DNA of 64,000 nucleotides from DASVEG01 sp035540495 (GTDB lineage: Bacteria; Actinomycetota; Acidimicrobiia; Acidimicrobiales; CADCTF01), in the NCBI GenBank assembly GCA_035540495.1, contig DATLGL010000036.1:1-64000 (forward strand), in the 5' to 3' direction. The notes under the pieces were generated by a model. That model made no database searches, was not told the DNA's origin, and saw nothing but the letters and a program-made list of their open reading frames with translations. This document shows positions 53,577 through 63,686 of the stretch, piece by piece. Position 1 is the first letter of the stretch, and every line of letters begins with the position of its first letter. Position numbers and translations under genes: made by a program.

Positions 53577-54715
53577 CGAACCGCCGGCCACGCTGCGACG
53601 AACTCCCGCGCCGAGGCGACCGGCACCGCCACGACGCCTGGCGGCGCCACCAACGGCACTCGGCGCTCGCGTGTGACCGAGACCAGGTAGGCCGGCGAGA
53701 AGCCGCTCGCGATGCGAGCAAGAAGCGTGAGGTCGGGAGCACCGAGCTCGCCGGTGATGAAGACCAGGCTCCGACCGCGCGCCCGCAACGCCTCTGCGAG
53801 CTCGAGCATCGAGTCCGACTCCGTCGTTCGGACATCGGTGAGGCGGTCGAGGTGCGATCCGGCTGCGGCGTCGGCGGAATCGAGGTCACCGTCTGCGCCC
53901 TGCGAGCCGTCCGCGAACAGCAACTGCGATGGGAATCCATCCTGGTCCGCGGCGTGCAGCACCGACGCCGCGATCTCGACGACCTCCTCGAAGTCGGTCT
54001 CCGTCACTGCGGAGCGGCGGTTGTCGACGATCACGACGATCTCGGGCTTCGTCGTGTCGACCAGTTGCTTCACGACGAGGGTTCCCGTGCGGGCGGAGGT
54101 GCGCCAGTGGATGTGCCGGAGGTCGTCGCCCGGCACGTACTCCCGCAACTGGTGGAACGAAGCCGACCCCTCGGACACCTCCCGAGTTGGTCCTTCGAGA
54201 TCGCGCTGGCGTCCCGTCGGGAGCATCCGAAGATGGTGTCGGCGCGGGCGCACGGCGACGCTGCACGACCCGCTCACCTTCCGCTCCGCGATCACGAGCC
54301 CGAAGGGGTCGAGTCGGCGCAGAAGCATCGGCCCTGCGGTGACGGTCCCGCGGCGCGACGTATCGAGCTCGTAGACGATCGAGGTCTCCTCGCCAGGCGC
54401 GAGCGCGGGCATCGCCGCAGCCCGCCGCTCGCCGTTGACGCTCTCGATCACCGTGAACCGACGCTGCTTCCGTCGCGGCGAAGCCCGGAGCGTCAGGGTC
54501 ACGGCCGCGGGCGCGCTCCGCTCGACCTCGGGCGGCGACGCTGCACGGCGCACGCTGATGGCAGGCGACTCGACGACGGCGGTGACCGCGAGACCGACGA
54601 TGGCGAAGCCGCTGTAGGCGAGAGCGATCACCGGGGTGAGGCCGAGAGCGATGCCCGCGACGAGCAGCGCGGCGGATGCCGCGACGACTGCTCGACCGAG
54701 GGCGGTCAGGCGCAC
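53573..54715 (-). CDS. DUF58 membrane protein
   Basis: A 380-residue protein. Two N-terminal membrane helices (about 8-47) are followed by a beta-rich region and the DUF58 signature FHQLREYVPGDDLRHIHW (187-204), then the start of a von-Willebrand-like fold, TKPEIVVIVDNRRSAVTE, with a metal-site-like D.RRS. DUF58 proteins are almost always found with MoxR ATPases and TgpA-like proteins, as here. The ATPase is thought to remodel or load the DUF58 protein. Gap of 7 bases to the MoxR gene. Confidence 0.92.
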   Translation of the reverse strand: MRLTALGRAVVAASAALLVAGIALGLTPVIALAYSGFAIVGLAVTAVVESPAISVRRAASPPEVERSAPAAVTLTLRASPRRKQRRFTVIESVNGERRAAAMPALAPGEETSIVYELDTSRRGTVTAGPMLLRRLDPFGLVIAERKVSGSCSVAVRPRRHHLRMLPTGRQRDLEGPTREVSEGSASFHQLREYVPGDDLRHIHWRTSARTGTLVVKQLVDTTKPEIVVIVDNRRSAVTETDFEEVVEIAASVLHAADQDGFPSQLLFADGSQGADGDLDSADAAAGSHLDRLTDVRTTESDSMLELAEALRARGRSLVFITGELGAPDLTLLARIASGFSPAYLVSVTRERRVPLVAPPGVVAVPVASAREFVAAWPAVR

Positions 54716-54722
54716 GGACCGG

Positions 54723-55772
54723 TCAGCGGACGGCGCCGCCGGGCACTGCGGCGGTCGACAGGATCTCGCCGATCACCCGCTCCGCCGTCACCCCGCGCAG
54801 CTGCGCCTCCGGCGCGATCAACAGGCGATGGGCGAGCACCGGCACGGCGAGGCGCTTCACGTCGTCGGCGGTGGCGAACGTGCGACCCTCCGCGGCTGCA
54901 AGCGACTGCGAGGCCCGCAACAGCCCGAGGGTGCCTCGTGGGCTCGCGCCGAGTCGGATGTCGGCCGACTGCCGGGTGGCGTGCACGAGCCCGACGGCGT
55001 ACTGGACCAGCTGCGGGTCGAGGCGGACGCTGGCGGTCACCTCGATCATCCGGCCCACCTCGTCGAGCCCGACGACCGGATCGAGGACGGGCGGAGCCCC
55101 GCCGTGGCGGGAGAGGACGATGTCCGCCTCGGCCGCGAGGTCGGGATACCCGATCGCCATCTTCATCAGGAAGCGGTCGAGCTGGGCCTCGGGGAGGTTG
55201 TACGTCCCGTCCATCTCGATCGGGTTCTGCGTCGCCACGACCACGAACGGGCGGGGTACGTGATGGGGCTTCCCGTCGACGGTGACCTGCCGCTCCTCCA
55301 TCACCTCGAGCAGCGCAGACTGCGTCTTCGGCGACGCCCGGTTGATCTCGTCGCCGACGACGATGTTCGAGAAGACGGGCCCGGGTTTGAACTCGAACCG
55401 GGCCCGAGCCTGGTTCCAGATCGAGATGCCCGTCACGTCCGACGGCAGGAGGTCGGGCGTGAACTGGATGCGGTGCCACGAACCGCTGATCGACTCCGCG
55501 ATCGCCCTGGCGAGGCTCGTCTTGCCGACGCCGGGGACGTCCTCCAGCAGGAGGTGCCCTTCCGAGACCAGGGCGAGGAGCGCGAGGTTGATCTGGTCGG
55601 CCTTGCCCTGGATCGCACGCCCGATGTGGGACGTGAGGCGCGCGAACGTCTCCGCGAACCACGTCACCTGCTGCTCCGACGCCGTCGGCGACGTCGTCGA
55701 CGTGCCGCTCGCCGTGGTGTAGGTCGTGGCGAGAACTCGGCGCTGGAAGCCCGAGGTCGGGCCTTCGTTCAC
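54723..55772 (-). CDS. MoxR-family AAA+ ATPase
   Basis: A 349-residue MoxR ATPase. Walker A is LLLEDVPGVGKTSLARAI (K84), pore and specificity regions are FTPDLLPSDVTG, Walker B is VVGDEINRASPKTQSALLEV (D141, E142), sensor 1 is VVATQNPIEMDGTYNLPEAQ with DRF after it (arginine finger), and sensor 2 is SPRGTLGLLRASQ. It has a Thr/Ser-rich 35-residue N-terminal extension that the kinase of the operon might phosphorylate (inference). GTG start at 55772. Confidence 0.93.
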   Translation of the reverse strand: MNEGPTSGFQRRVLATTYTTASGTSTTSPTASEQQVTWFAETFARLTSHIGRAIQGKADQINLALLALVSEGHLLLEDVPGVGKTSLARAIAESISGSWHRIQFTPDLLPSDVTGISIWNQARARFEFKPGPVFSNIVVGDEINRASPKTQSALLEVMEERQVTVDGKPHHVPRPFVVVATQNPIEMDGTYNLPEAQLDRFLMKMAIGYPDLAAEADIVLSRHGGAPPVLDPVVGLDEVGRMIEVTASVRLDPQLVQYAVGLVHATRQSADIRLGASPRGTLGLLRASQSLAAAEGRTFATADDVKRLAVPVLAHRLLIAPEAQLRGVTAERVIGEILSTAAVPGGAVR

Positions 55773-55803
55773 GATGCGGTCCTTCCTGGTGCGGAGTGCG
55801 ATG

Positions 55804-57723
55804 TCATGGTGCGGGGGGCACCGTCGAAGTCGGGGCTTGGGTCGTCGTGGTCGACGGCGGCGTCGTGGTGCTCGGCGGGGTCGTCGTGCTCGGCGGGGTC
55901 GTCGTGCTCGGCGGGGTCGTCGTGCTCGGCGGCGTCGTCGTCGGTGGCGTCTCGCCGGTGATCGTCGCCGTCCGCGACGCGGTCATCCCGCAGACCGTGA
56001 CCGTCACGGTGATCGCGCCTTCCGGAGCGACGATCGTCGCCGAGGCCACCTCGCTGCGGCTTCCGCCGCTCCAGACGACGAGGAGGTCGCGGCTTCCGCT
56101 GCCGCTGCCATCCCATGTCAACGTGGCGATCGTGGAGTTCGCCACCGCGCCGCAGTCCTTGGCCTTGGCGAGCACGCGCAGGCGGGCCTCAGCCGACCCG
56201 ACGCCGCCGGAGACCTCGAACTCGAGGCCGATGTTCGCGGGCGGTTCCTCCGTCGTCGTGGTCTCGGCGACCGTCGACGTGGTCGGTTCGGGATTCGTCG
56301 TCGACGGTGGTGGCACCACGATCGGCGGAAGGCTCGGCTCCGGGTTCTTCGGTGGCTTGTCCGGTCCCTTGTCCTTCACGGTCGTCGATGGCGCCGGAGG
56401 CAGGACGGTCGTCGGGACGGCGGTCGTCGGCGCAGGCTCGCCGAGCAGCGGATCGGCTGGCGCAGGAACTTGAGCAGTCGGGGTCGTCGTCGGTGCGACC
56501 GTCGTCGACGGCAGCGACGGCGTGACGGCAGCGGGCTCGAGCTTCTTCGGAACCGTCGTCGTGGTGACTGCCGGCGCATCAACCGGAGCGGGCGGCGTCG
56601 GCGGCGGGGTCGTGGTCGCCTTCTCCTCGAGGAACTCCGAGGCGGCGGCCGCCGAGCAGTCGCCGACGCAGAGCGAGAGGTCAGCCGCCGAGACGCGCAG
56701 GATCCGGATGTCGAGGTCCGGGGCGATCGCCACCGCGGTGTCGCTCGTCGCCAGCCACAGGAGCCCGCCGTCGGTGTGGATCGTCGCTCCTCCCGCGGCC
56801 CCTTCGATCGGCTCGATCGACCCAGGACGACCGAGGTATGCCCCAGCGTCGGTCACGGCGACGATGGTGCCGTGCCAGACCGCGAGCCGGCGCACCTCCT
56901 CGGGCAGCTCCTGGGGCGACGGCACCCGACCGTCGTAGGCGGTGACGGTGCGGCCGGTCGCGGCAGCCCACACGCCGCGACTCGCGACGGCCACCTCAGG
57001 GTCGATGCGATCCGCGCCGGGCGCCGGGCGCGCCGCCGAGGCGTCGATGGCGCGCACGCCGGTGTCGTCGCGAACGTGCGCCTCGCCATCGACGATCACC
57101 AGCCGCTCGGCGGACGAGTCGACAGCGAAGGCGGTCGTGGTCCCGTCCGGCGAGACTCGGAACGCGTTCGGCACGGTCGGCCCACCACGGGCCAGGTACC
57201 ACACGTCTCCCCGAGCATCGGTGACGAGCGCTGTCCCGTCGGCCACAGGAGACGGCAGTTCCCGACGACCCCGTTCGACCGGTGCGCCACCGACGTCCTC
57301 GTCGAACGCCACGAGCGAGACGACCGAACCGTCGATCTTCAGGATGCCCTCGTCGGTGAGCGCTACCGCCGCTGCGTCGTCGATGCGGACGACCTCGTGC
57401 CGAGCGTCGTCGACGACGGCGAACGAATCGCCCGTCGACAGCAGCGTTCGGCCGGCCCGCTCGGCTACGAACTCCACGCCGGCCGCAGGCGCATCGAGGT
57501 CGGCGTCGGCTTCGATGAGCCCGGAGATGCCGTTCACCAGGAGAAGGCGGCTCCGGTCGCCGTCGGGGACGGCGAGCCACGTTCGGCCATCGCGATCGGC
57601 GGACGTCGCCGACGTCGGAGGCGACGCGAGGGCCACTCCGCCGGCAGCGAGCGCGGCGAGGCCCGCCACCGCCAAGGTGGCGCGACGGAACCGGCCGACT
57701 CGTCCGGGGACCATTGATCTCAT
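55804..57723 (-). CDS. Secreted beta-propeller-like protein with Thr/Pro-rich tail
   Basis: A 639-residue exported protein. A signal peptide (RRATLAVAGLAALAAGGVAL followed by ASPP) precedes about 300 residues of repeating short beta blades with Trp/Asp turns (RTWLAVPDGDRSRLLLVNG, DVWYLARGG, VWAAATGRTVTAYDG, LLWLATSDTAVAIAP). A long Thr/Pro-rich linker follows, then an Ig-like or fibronectin-like domain (IGLEFEVSGGVGSAEARLRV), then hexapeptide TTTPPS repeats to the end. It begins the MoxR-DUF58-TgpA/kinase-EssC operon and could be the extracellular ligand or partner of the TgpA part. No lipobox is visible; retention may be by the Thr/Pro stalk. Confidence 0.75.
   Translation of the reverse strand: MRSMVPGRVGRFRRATLAVAGLAALAAGGVALASPPTSATSADRDGRTWLAVPDGDRSRLLLVNGISGLIEADADLDAPAAGVEFVAERAGRTLLSTGDSFAVVDDARHEVVRIDDAAAVALTDEGILKIDGSVVSLVAFDEDVGGAPVERGRRELPSPVADGTALVTDARGDVWYLARGGPTVPNAFRVSPDGTTTAFAVDSSAERLVIVDGEAHVRDDTGVRAIDASAARPAPGADRIDPEVAVASRGVWAAATGRTVTAYDGRVPSPQELPEEVRRLAVWHGTIVAVTDAGAYLGRPGSIEPIEGAAGGATIHTDGGLLWLATSDTAVAIAPDLDIRILRVSAADLSLCVGDCSAAAASEFLEEKATTTPPPTPPAPVDAPAVTTTTVPKKLEPAAVTPSLPSTTVAPTTTPTAQVPAPADPLLGEPAPTTAVPTTVLPPAPSTTVKDKGPDKPPKNPEPSLPPIVVPPPSTTNPEPTTSTVAETTTTEEPPANIGLEFEVSGGVGSAEARLRVLAKAKDCGAVANSTIATLTWDGSGSGSRDLLVVWSGGSRSEVASATIVAPEGAITVTVTVCGMTASRTATITGETPPTTTPPSTTTPPSTTTPPSTTTPPSTTTPPSTTTTQAPTSTVPPAP
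55862..55933 (-). repeat. 18-base tandem repeat encoding TTTPPS hexapeptides
   Basis: Four near-identical 18-base units run from 55862 to 55933 (the two middle ones identical, the outer ones with a single change each), followed by a partial unit. They encode the hexapeptide tail of the secreted protein. Copy number could vary by replication slippage without changing the frame. Confidence 0.85.
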
Positions 57724-57866
57724 GGTTCGCTTCGCGCGGCGGCGGGACCTTTCACCAGCACGGCAGGAGCTGACAACAGCGGGGCACGATACGGCTTGAA
57801 CGGTGCAAATCAGGACGTCCCGCCGTCCTCATCGGCTGACGTGGCGCGACCGCTTAGTGTCGGACC

Positions 57867-59164
<1,298 letters not shown>

Positions 59165-59168
<4 letters not shown>

Positions 59169-59872
59169 CGAGCGGGGAACCCGAACCAGGTCGCCTTGGC
59201 GGCCGCGAGCAGCTCGCCCGATGCCGTGAACAACGCGGTGCCGGCGAGCATCTTCCGCCCGTCGACGCCGATCTGCCACCCGGTGACGATGTGGTCGCGT
59301 CCGGCGATCACGTCGTCGTACTGGTCGAAGACGATCCGGCCGAGAAGCCCGGCGCGGGTGCCCGTCGCGATGAAGGCGAACGCACCGGGGCAGTCGAGCG
59401 CCGCCAGCACCCACTGCGGATCGACGACGCCGTCCGGGCCGGCGTAGTCGGACGAGGGCCGCCAGCTCGCCGCGACCTGCGCCACACCGTCGACGTCCAC
59501 CGGCCCGGCCGCGATCCGCAGACCGCCCTCGCGCTGAAAGCCGCAGCCGAAGCACGTCGGGTGCACGCCGCGTCCGTCGTAGTGCGACGGTGAGCCCGGC
59601 TCCGCTGCTCGCGCCGCCTCCAGCGTCGGCGGCGCCGGCACGTCGATCTCGAGCACCGACGGCTCCGATTCCGAGACGACCTCGTCACCGTGCCTCAGCT
59701 CGAGCCGGCCGTCACCGGTCTCGACGAGCTCCAGCGGCGCGTCGAGCGGCGTCGGCCGCTTCAACGTCACCTGCACCGCGCCCTTGGTCCTCGTCGCGAA
59801 CAACCCGGCCACGTACCCGCCGTGCCCCATCGTCGGCGGCCCCTGGAAGCCCCCAGCTACCTCGATCTGCAT
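59165..59872 (-). CDS. Hotdog-fold thioesterase-like protein
   Basis: A 235-residue protein with two hotdog halves. The first reads GGFQGPPTMGHGGYVAGLFA, which is like the loop that precedes the active-site helix of acyl-CoA thioesterases, and VQVTLKRPTPLDAPLELVET. HPTCFGCGFQREGGLRIAAG lies at the centre, and VVDPQWVLAALDCPGAFAFI with ATGTRAGLLGRIVFDQYDDV is in the second half. It may hydrolyse acyl-CoAs, fitting the adjacent acyl-CoA dehydrogenase. ATG 59872; divergent from the AlkB-like gene. Confidence 0.75.
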
Positions 59873-59928
59873 GCGCCTCGATACCACCGGGCGACGCCAG
59901 GGCGCCATCTCAGGGCAAGCTGGTGCCC

Positions 59929-60591
59929 GTGACGGCCGCGACGATCGCGATCGACGAGACGGCCGAGATCCGGCGTCTGCAGCTCGACGACACCTCATGG
60001 GTCGACGTCGGCCGTGGCTGGCTCACCGGTGCCGACGAGCTCTACGAGGCGTTGCTGCGCGACGTGTCGTGGCACTCGAGCCGGCTGTTCCGCTACGACC
60101 ACTGGGTCGAGGAGCGCCGCCTCGGGTCGTACTGGCGTCGAGGTCTCCCGCTCCCTCACCCTGCGCTCGCCGAGGTGCACAAGGCGCTCCAGCGCCGGTA
60201 CCGCGCAACCTTCGACGGGTTCGGGATGATCCAGTACCGCGACGGCCGCGACGGCCAGGCCTTCCATCGTGACACCGACATGCGCTGGCTCGACGACACC
60301 GTCGTCGCAATCCTCACGCTTGGCGCCAAGAGGCCGTGGCTGGTGCGCCCGAAGTCGGCGCGCCATTCGCAGGGGCCGGGCAAGGGAGCGACCCACGACC
60401 TCGCCCCCTCGTCGGGCGACCTGATCGTGATGGGCGGGCGCTGCCAGGCCGACTGGGAGCACTCCGTGCCGTACCTGCCGGGATCGCACGTGGGCGTTCG
60501 CATCTCGCTGCAGTGGCGTCATGCAACGAAGACGGGGCGTCCCTTCATGGGCGCCGGGTACCGCGCGCCGCTGACGTACAGGCGCAGCTGA
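59929..60591 (+). CDS. AlkB-like Fe(II)/2-oxoglutarate dioxygenase
   Basis: A 220-residue AlkB-fold oxygenase. The iron ligands appear as GQAFHRDTDMRWL (H113, D115) and DWEHSVPYLPG (H178), with GVRISLQWR (R191, R197) for 2-oxoglutarate. YDHWVEERRLGSYWRRG near the N-terminus resembles the nucleotide-lid region of AlkB. Such enzymes remove methyl groups from DNA or RNA bases or oxidise small molecules. GTG 59929 (or 59923) is the best start. Stand-alone gene. Confidence 0.82.
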   Translation: MTAATIAIDETAEIRRLQLDDTSWVDVGRGWLTGADELYEALLRDVSWHSSRLFRYDHWVEERRLGSYWRRGLPLPHPALAEVHKALQRRYRATFDGFGMIQYRDGRDGQAFHRDTDMRWLDDTVVAILTLGAKRPWLVRPKSARHSQGPGKGATHDLAPSSGDLIVMGGRCQADWEHSVPYLPGSHVGVRISLQWRHATKTGRPFMGAGYRAPLTYRRS

Positions 60592-60637
60592 CGTCGAGCA
60601 TGCTCCGATCGTCGCGGATAGCGGCAGTCGGCGCCGC

Positions 60638-62122
60638 CTATGGCCGGTGCCACCGCCAGACGTCCCATGCGGCCGACAGGCCGTAGGGGTTCGCGCGCAG
60701 CGGCGCGACCACGCCGGTCCGCCACGCCACGGTCGCCCGAGGTCTCCAGATGGGGACGACGAGATCGTCGGCGGCCAGCTTGGCTTCGAGTGCGCCCACC
60801 GCGTTGAGATCGCCGGAGTCGGCGGCGGTCGCCAGCGCGGCGTCGACGCTCTCCCACCGGCACCGCCAGCAGATCGAGGGCGCGTCGTACTCGACGGTGA
60901 GCACCGCGTCGAAGCTCCGCTCGGCGAGCCACGGCTCGACGCGGTCCGATTCAGCGGCGCGGAGCTCGAACCGGCCTCCCGCCGCGCGCGCCCGCTTCTG
61001 CATGGCACGGTGCAGGAGCCCGGTCATGGGCTCCTCGATGCGTCCAACGAGGTCGATGGTGTCTCCGTCGATCGGCGCGATGACCGCGTCGGTATCCGGC
61101 CCGCGCCAGCCTGCGCCCGACCACGTCGTGTCCTGTGGCCCGCCGAAGCCGTCGAGGCGTGTGGCTTCGTCGGCGAGCAGGACCGAGACGAACCGGTCGC
61201 GATCGATCGTCGAGGTGATGGCGCGGCGGACGTCCGGCGCGACGCGTTCGGCGTTCACGCGCAGCCCGAACCACCAGCCCCCGTCGGCTGCGGTGCTGTG
61301 GATGCTGATGCCGTCGCTGTCCTGCAGGAGCCTCGTGCGGCGCGGCTCGGCCAGCGGCGCGATCACGTCGACGTCGCCCCTCTGGAGGAGCTGACGGGCC
61401 ATCGTCGTCTCGGGCACGAGCACGAGCCGCACCTCGTCGAGCAACGGTCCCTGGCCGCGCCAGCCGGGGTTCGGTCGCAACACCGTCTCGAGCCCCGCCG
61501 TCGTGGAGGCGACGGCGAACGGCCCTCCCCACACCCCATCTCGCGGCGGGGTGATCGCGTCGGTGGCCGACCACAGCCGTCGCCACCCGGGGAGCGGCTG
61601 GGTGAAGCGGAGCGTGATCGTGCCGTCGTCAGCGGGCCCTTCGACCGCTTCGACGAAGCGTTCGTCGCGCGAACGGCGGAGGTCGTCGGCGGTGATCGGT
61701 GATCCGTCCGACCACGCAGCACCCCGGCGGAGCCGGAACGACGCCGACCGTCGGTCGTCGGCGGCCCGGTCGGTTCCGGGCTCGACGATGAGCGGTCCCC
61801 AGCGACCATCGGGCTTGGCGAAGAACAGCTGGGGCAGCACGAGCGAGCGGACGGCCGCGCCGCCGAGCGTCGGCGCGCCGGGCTCGGGAGCACCCCACAC
61901 GGCGACGCGGACGCTGCCGCCTTCGGCGTGGGCGCCGATGGGGTCCTCCACCGCAGGTTCATCGGCGTCGTCAGCCGGGTGCGATCCGGTCGTGCTCGGC
62001 GCAGTCGCCGCCGGCGACGCGCCGTCGTCGCTCCGGCCGGACCGCGTGCATGCTCCCGTCGCTCCGGTGGCCGCGATCGCGGCGACGACGAGGGCTGCGG
62101 CGATCAGTCGCCGGCGAGCCAC
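60638..62122 (-). CDS. ABC transporter solute-binding lipoprotein, SBP_bac_5 family (second copy)
   Basis: A 494-residue exported protein: signal peptide (RRRLIAAALVVAAIAATGA) ending at a lipobox-like TGAC, a Ser/Thr-rich linker, and a family-5 solute-binding fold (WGPLIVEPGTDRAADDRRSA, FRLRRGAAWSDGSPITADDL, RNPGWRGQGPLLDEVRLVLV-like region, DVRRAITSTIDRDRF). It binds peptides, nickel or oligosaccharides for an ABC importer. Its GTG at 62122 overlaps the end of the first binding-protein gene by 19 bases. It has diverged strongly from that neighbour and may bind a different ligand. Confidence 0.82.
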   Translation of the reverse strand: MARRRLIAAALVVAAIAATGATGACTRSGRSDDGASPAATAPSTTGSHPADDADEPAVEDPIGAHAEGGSVRVAVWGAPEPGAPTLGGAAVRSLVLPQLFFAKPDGRWGPLIVEPGTDRAADDRRSASFRLRRGAAWSDGSPITADDLRRSRDERFVEAVEGPADDGTITLRFTQPLPGWRRLWSATDAITPPRDGVWGGPFAVASTTAGLETVLRPNPGWRGQGPLLDEVRLVLVPETTMARQLLQRGDVDVIAPLAEPRRTRLLQDSDGISIHSTAADGGWWFGLRVNAERVAPDVRRAITSTIDRDRFVSVLLADEATRLDGFGGPQDTTWSGAGWRGPDTDAVIAPIDGDTIDLVGRIEEPMTGLLHRAMQKRARAAGGRFELRAAESDRVEPWLAERSFDAVLTVEYDAPSICWRCRWESVDAALATAADSGDLNAVGALEAKLAADDLVVPIWRPRATVAWRTGVVAPLRANPYGLSAAWDVWRWHRP

Positions 62123-63654
62123 ACCGACGCGGCGTCGAAGGTGCCGCTGACCGTCAGGCGAAGATCGCGCACCGGCTGGCGAGCGACCCAATGCTGCTGG
62201 AACTGGCCGATGGGGATGATCGGCGCCTCGGCGAAGATCGCCCGCTCCGCCTGCTCGAAGGCGGCAGCTCTCGCGGCCGGGTCGGTCGATGCTCGACCTT
62301 GCACGATCAGCTCGTCGACGCTCGACAGAGCGAAGCCCGGGAGGTTGTTCGCCGACCCGGACAGGAAGAGCGGCGCGAGGAACGCGTCGACCGCCGGGTA
62401 CGCAGCGATCCACCCGAGGCGGAAGACGTCCTGTTCGCCTGATACGGCGAACCGCTCGTAGTCGTCGAGAGGCAGTGGGTGCAGCGTGACGTCGAAGCCC
62501 ACCGCCTCGAGGTCGGCTTCCATCTGCGCCGCCACCGCGGCCTGGGCCGCATCGTCTTCGAAGTCGATCGTGATCGGCGGCACGGTGCCGCCGCTCGCCG
62601 TCACCTCCCCCAGCAACGTCTTGGCGGCCTCGGGGTCGTGCACGCACAGATCGCCGCACGTGGCCGGGGGCGCGCCCGGCAGGCCTGCGACCGACAGCGA
62701 GGTCATCGGCCGGAGCGCACCGGCGTAGACGTCGTCGATGATCTTCTTCGTGTCGATCGCGCGCGCCGCCGCCACGCGAAGCCGAGCATCGGCCCACTTC
62801 GGGTTCCGCAGGTTGAAGGCGTAGAAGAGCTCGGCCACGTAGCTGCGGAAGTACTTCCGCCCGTAACGAGCGGCCGCTTCGTCGACGCGGCTCAGCGGCA
62901 CCGGGCTCCAGTCGAGGCGACCTTTGGCGAACTCGTCGTAGGCCTTGGCCTGATCCGGGAATAGGCGCACCTCGATCCGATCGAGCTTCGTGGTCCGGCC
63001 CTTCACGGCTCGCAGCACGATGCGGTCGTCGTCCCGCTCCGCAACGGTGTACGCCCCGCTCCCGGTCGGACGGTCGTCGAAGTCGGCTGCGCCGACGTCT
63101 GCCCTCGACACGACCCCGAGCCCCGGATGCGACAGGGCCGACGGCAACGAGCCCCAGGGCGCGGTCAGCTGGATCGCGACGACGTCGTCGCTCATCGCCG
63201 TGACACCTGCCAACTCGGTCGCCGTGCCGTCGACAGCTGCCTCACGCCATCCGACGACGGGTTCGAGCAGGTCGGCGACGCGCGAACCCGACGAACGGAG
63301 GACGGCGCGGTCGAACGTCGCCTCCACGTCGAACGCGGTGATGGGCTCGCCGTCGGAGAACGTCGCGTCGGTGAGCTGGAACTCCCACCGGAGGCCGTCG
63401 TCGCTCGTCGTCCACGACTCGGCCAACCCCGGAAGCGGCTCCGCCGTGTCGGGGTCGATGGTCACGAGGGTGTCGAAGAGCTGCTCCGCGATCATCTGCT
63501 CGTCGACCGTCCCGGCCTTGATCGGATCGAGCGACGCCGGCCGGACGAGCCCCATCTGGAAGGGCGCGGCGCGCTCACCATCACCGCCACCCCGACCGAA
63601 GGAGCATCCGCTCGTGCTCAGCGCGACGGCCAGGGCGACAGCGAGCACGCGCAT
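62104..63654 (-). CDS. ABC transporter solute-binding lipoprotein, SBP_bac_5 family
   Basis: A 516-residue lipoprotein. Signal peptide MRVLAVALAVALSTSGCSFG with Cys at the lipobox (SGC), a Gly-rich linker, then the family-5 binding fold: VRPASLDPIKAGTVDEQMIA, DTLVTIDPDTAEPLPGLAES, WEFQLTDATFSDGEPITAFD and VSRADVGAADFDDRPTGSGA. It captures peptides or related ligands for the importer whose ATPase gene lies 32 bases upstream. The ATG at 63654 lies right before the hydrophobic signal. Confidence 0.9.
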   Translation of the reverse strand: MRVLAVALAVALSTSGCSFGRGGGDGERAAPFQMGLVRPASLDPIKAGTVDEQMIAEQLFDTLVTIDPDTAEPLPGLAESWTTSDDGLRWEFQLTDATFSDGEPITAFDVEATFDRAVLRSSGSRVADLLEPVVGWREAAVDGTATELAGVTAMSDDVVAIQLTAPWGSLPSALSHPGLGVVSRADVGAADFDDRPTGSGAYTVAERDDDRIVLRAVKGRTTKLDRIEVRLFPDQAKAYDEFAKGRLDWSPVPLSRVDEAAARYGRKYFRSYVAELFYAFNLRNPKWADARLRVAAARAIDTKKIIDDVYAGALRPMTSLSVAGLPGAPPATCGDLCVHDPEAAKTLLGEVTASGGTVPPITIDFEDDAAQAAVAAQMEADLEAVGFDVTLHPLPLDDYERFAVSGEQDVFRLGWIAAYPAVDAFLAPLFLSGSANNLPGFALSSVDELIVQGRASTDPAARAAAFEQAERAIFAEAPIIPIGQFQQHWVARQPVRDLRLTVSGTFDAASVWLAGD

Positions 63655-63686
63655 ATGCGGGTGGACGCTACCGACGGCGCGCCGGC

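Noticed and set aside
55862..55933. Tandem 18-base repeats considered as a CRISPR array
   Set aside because: No spacers; the units are contiguous and in frame with a coding region for TTTPPS repeats.
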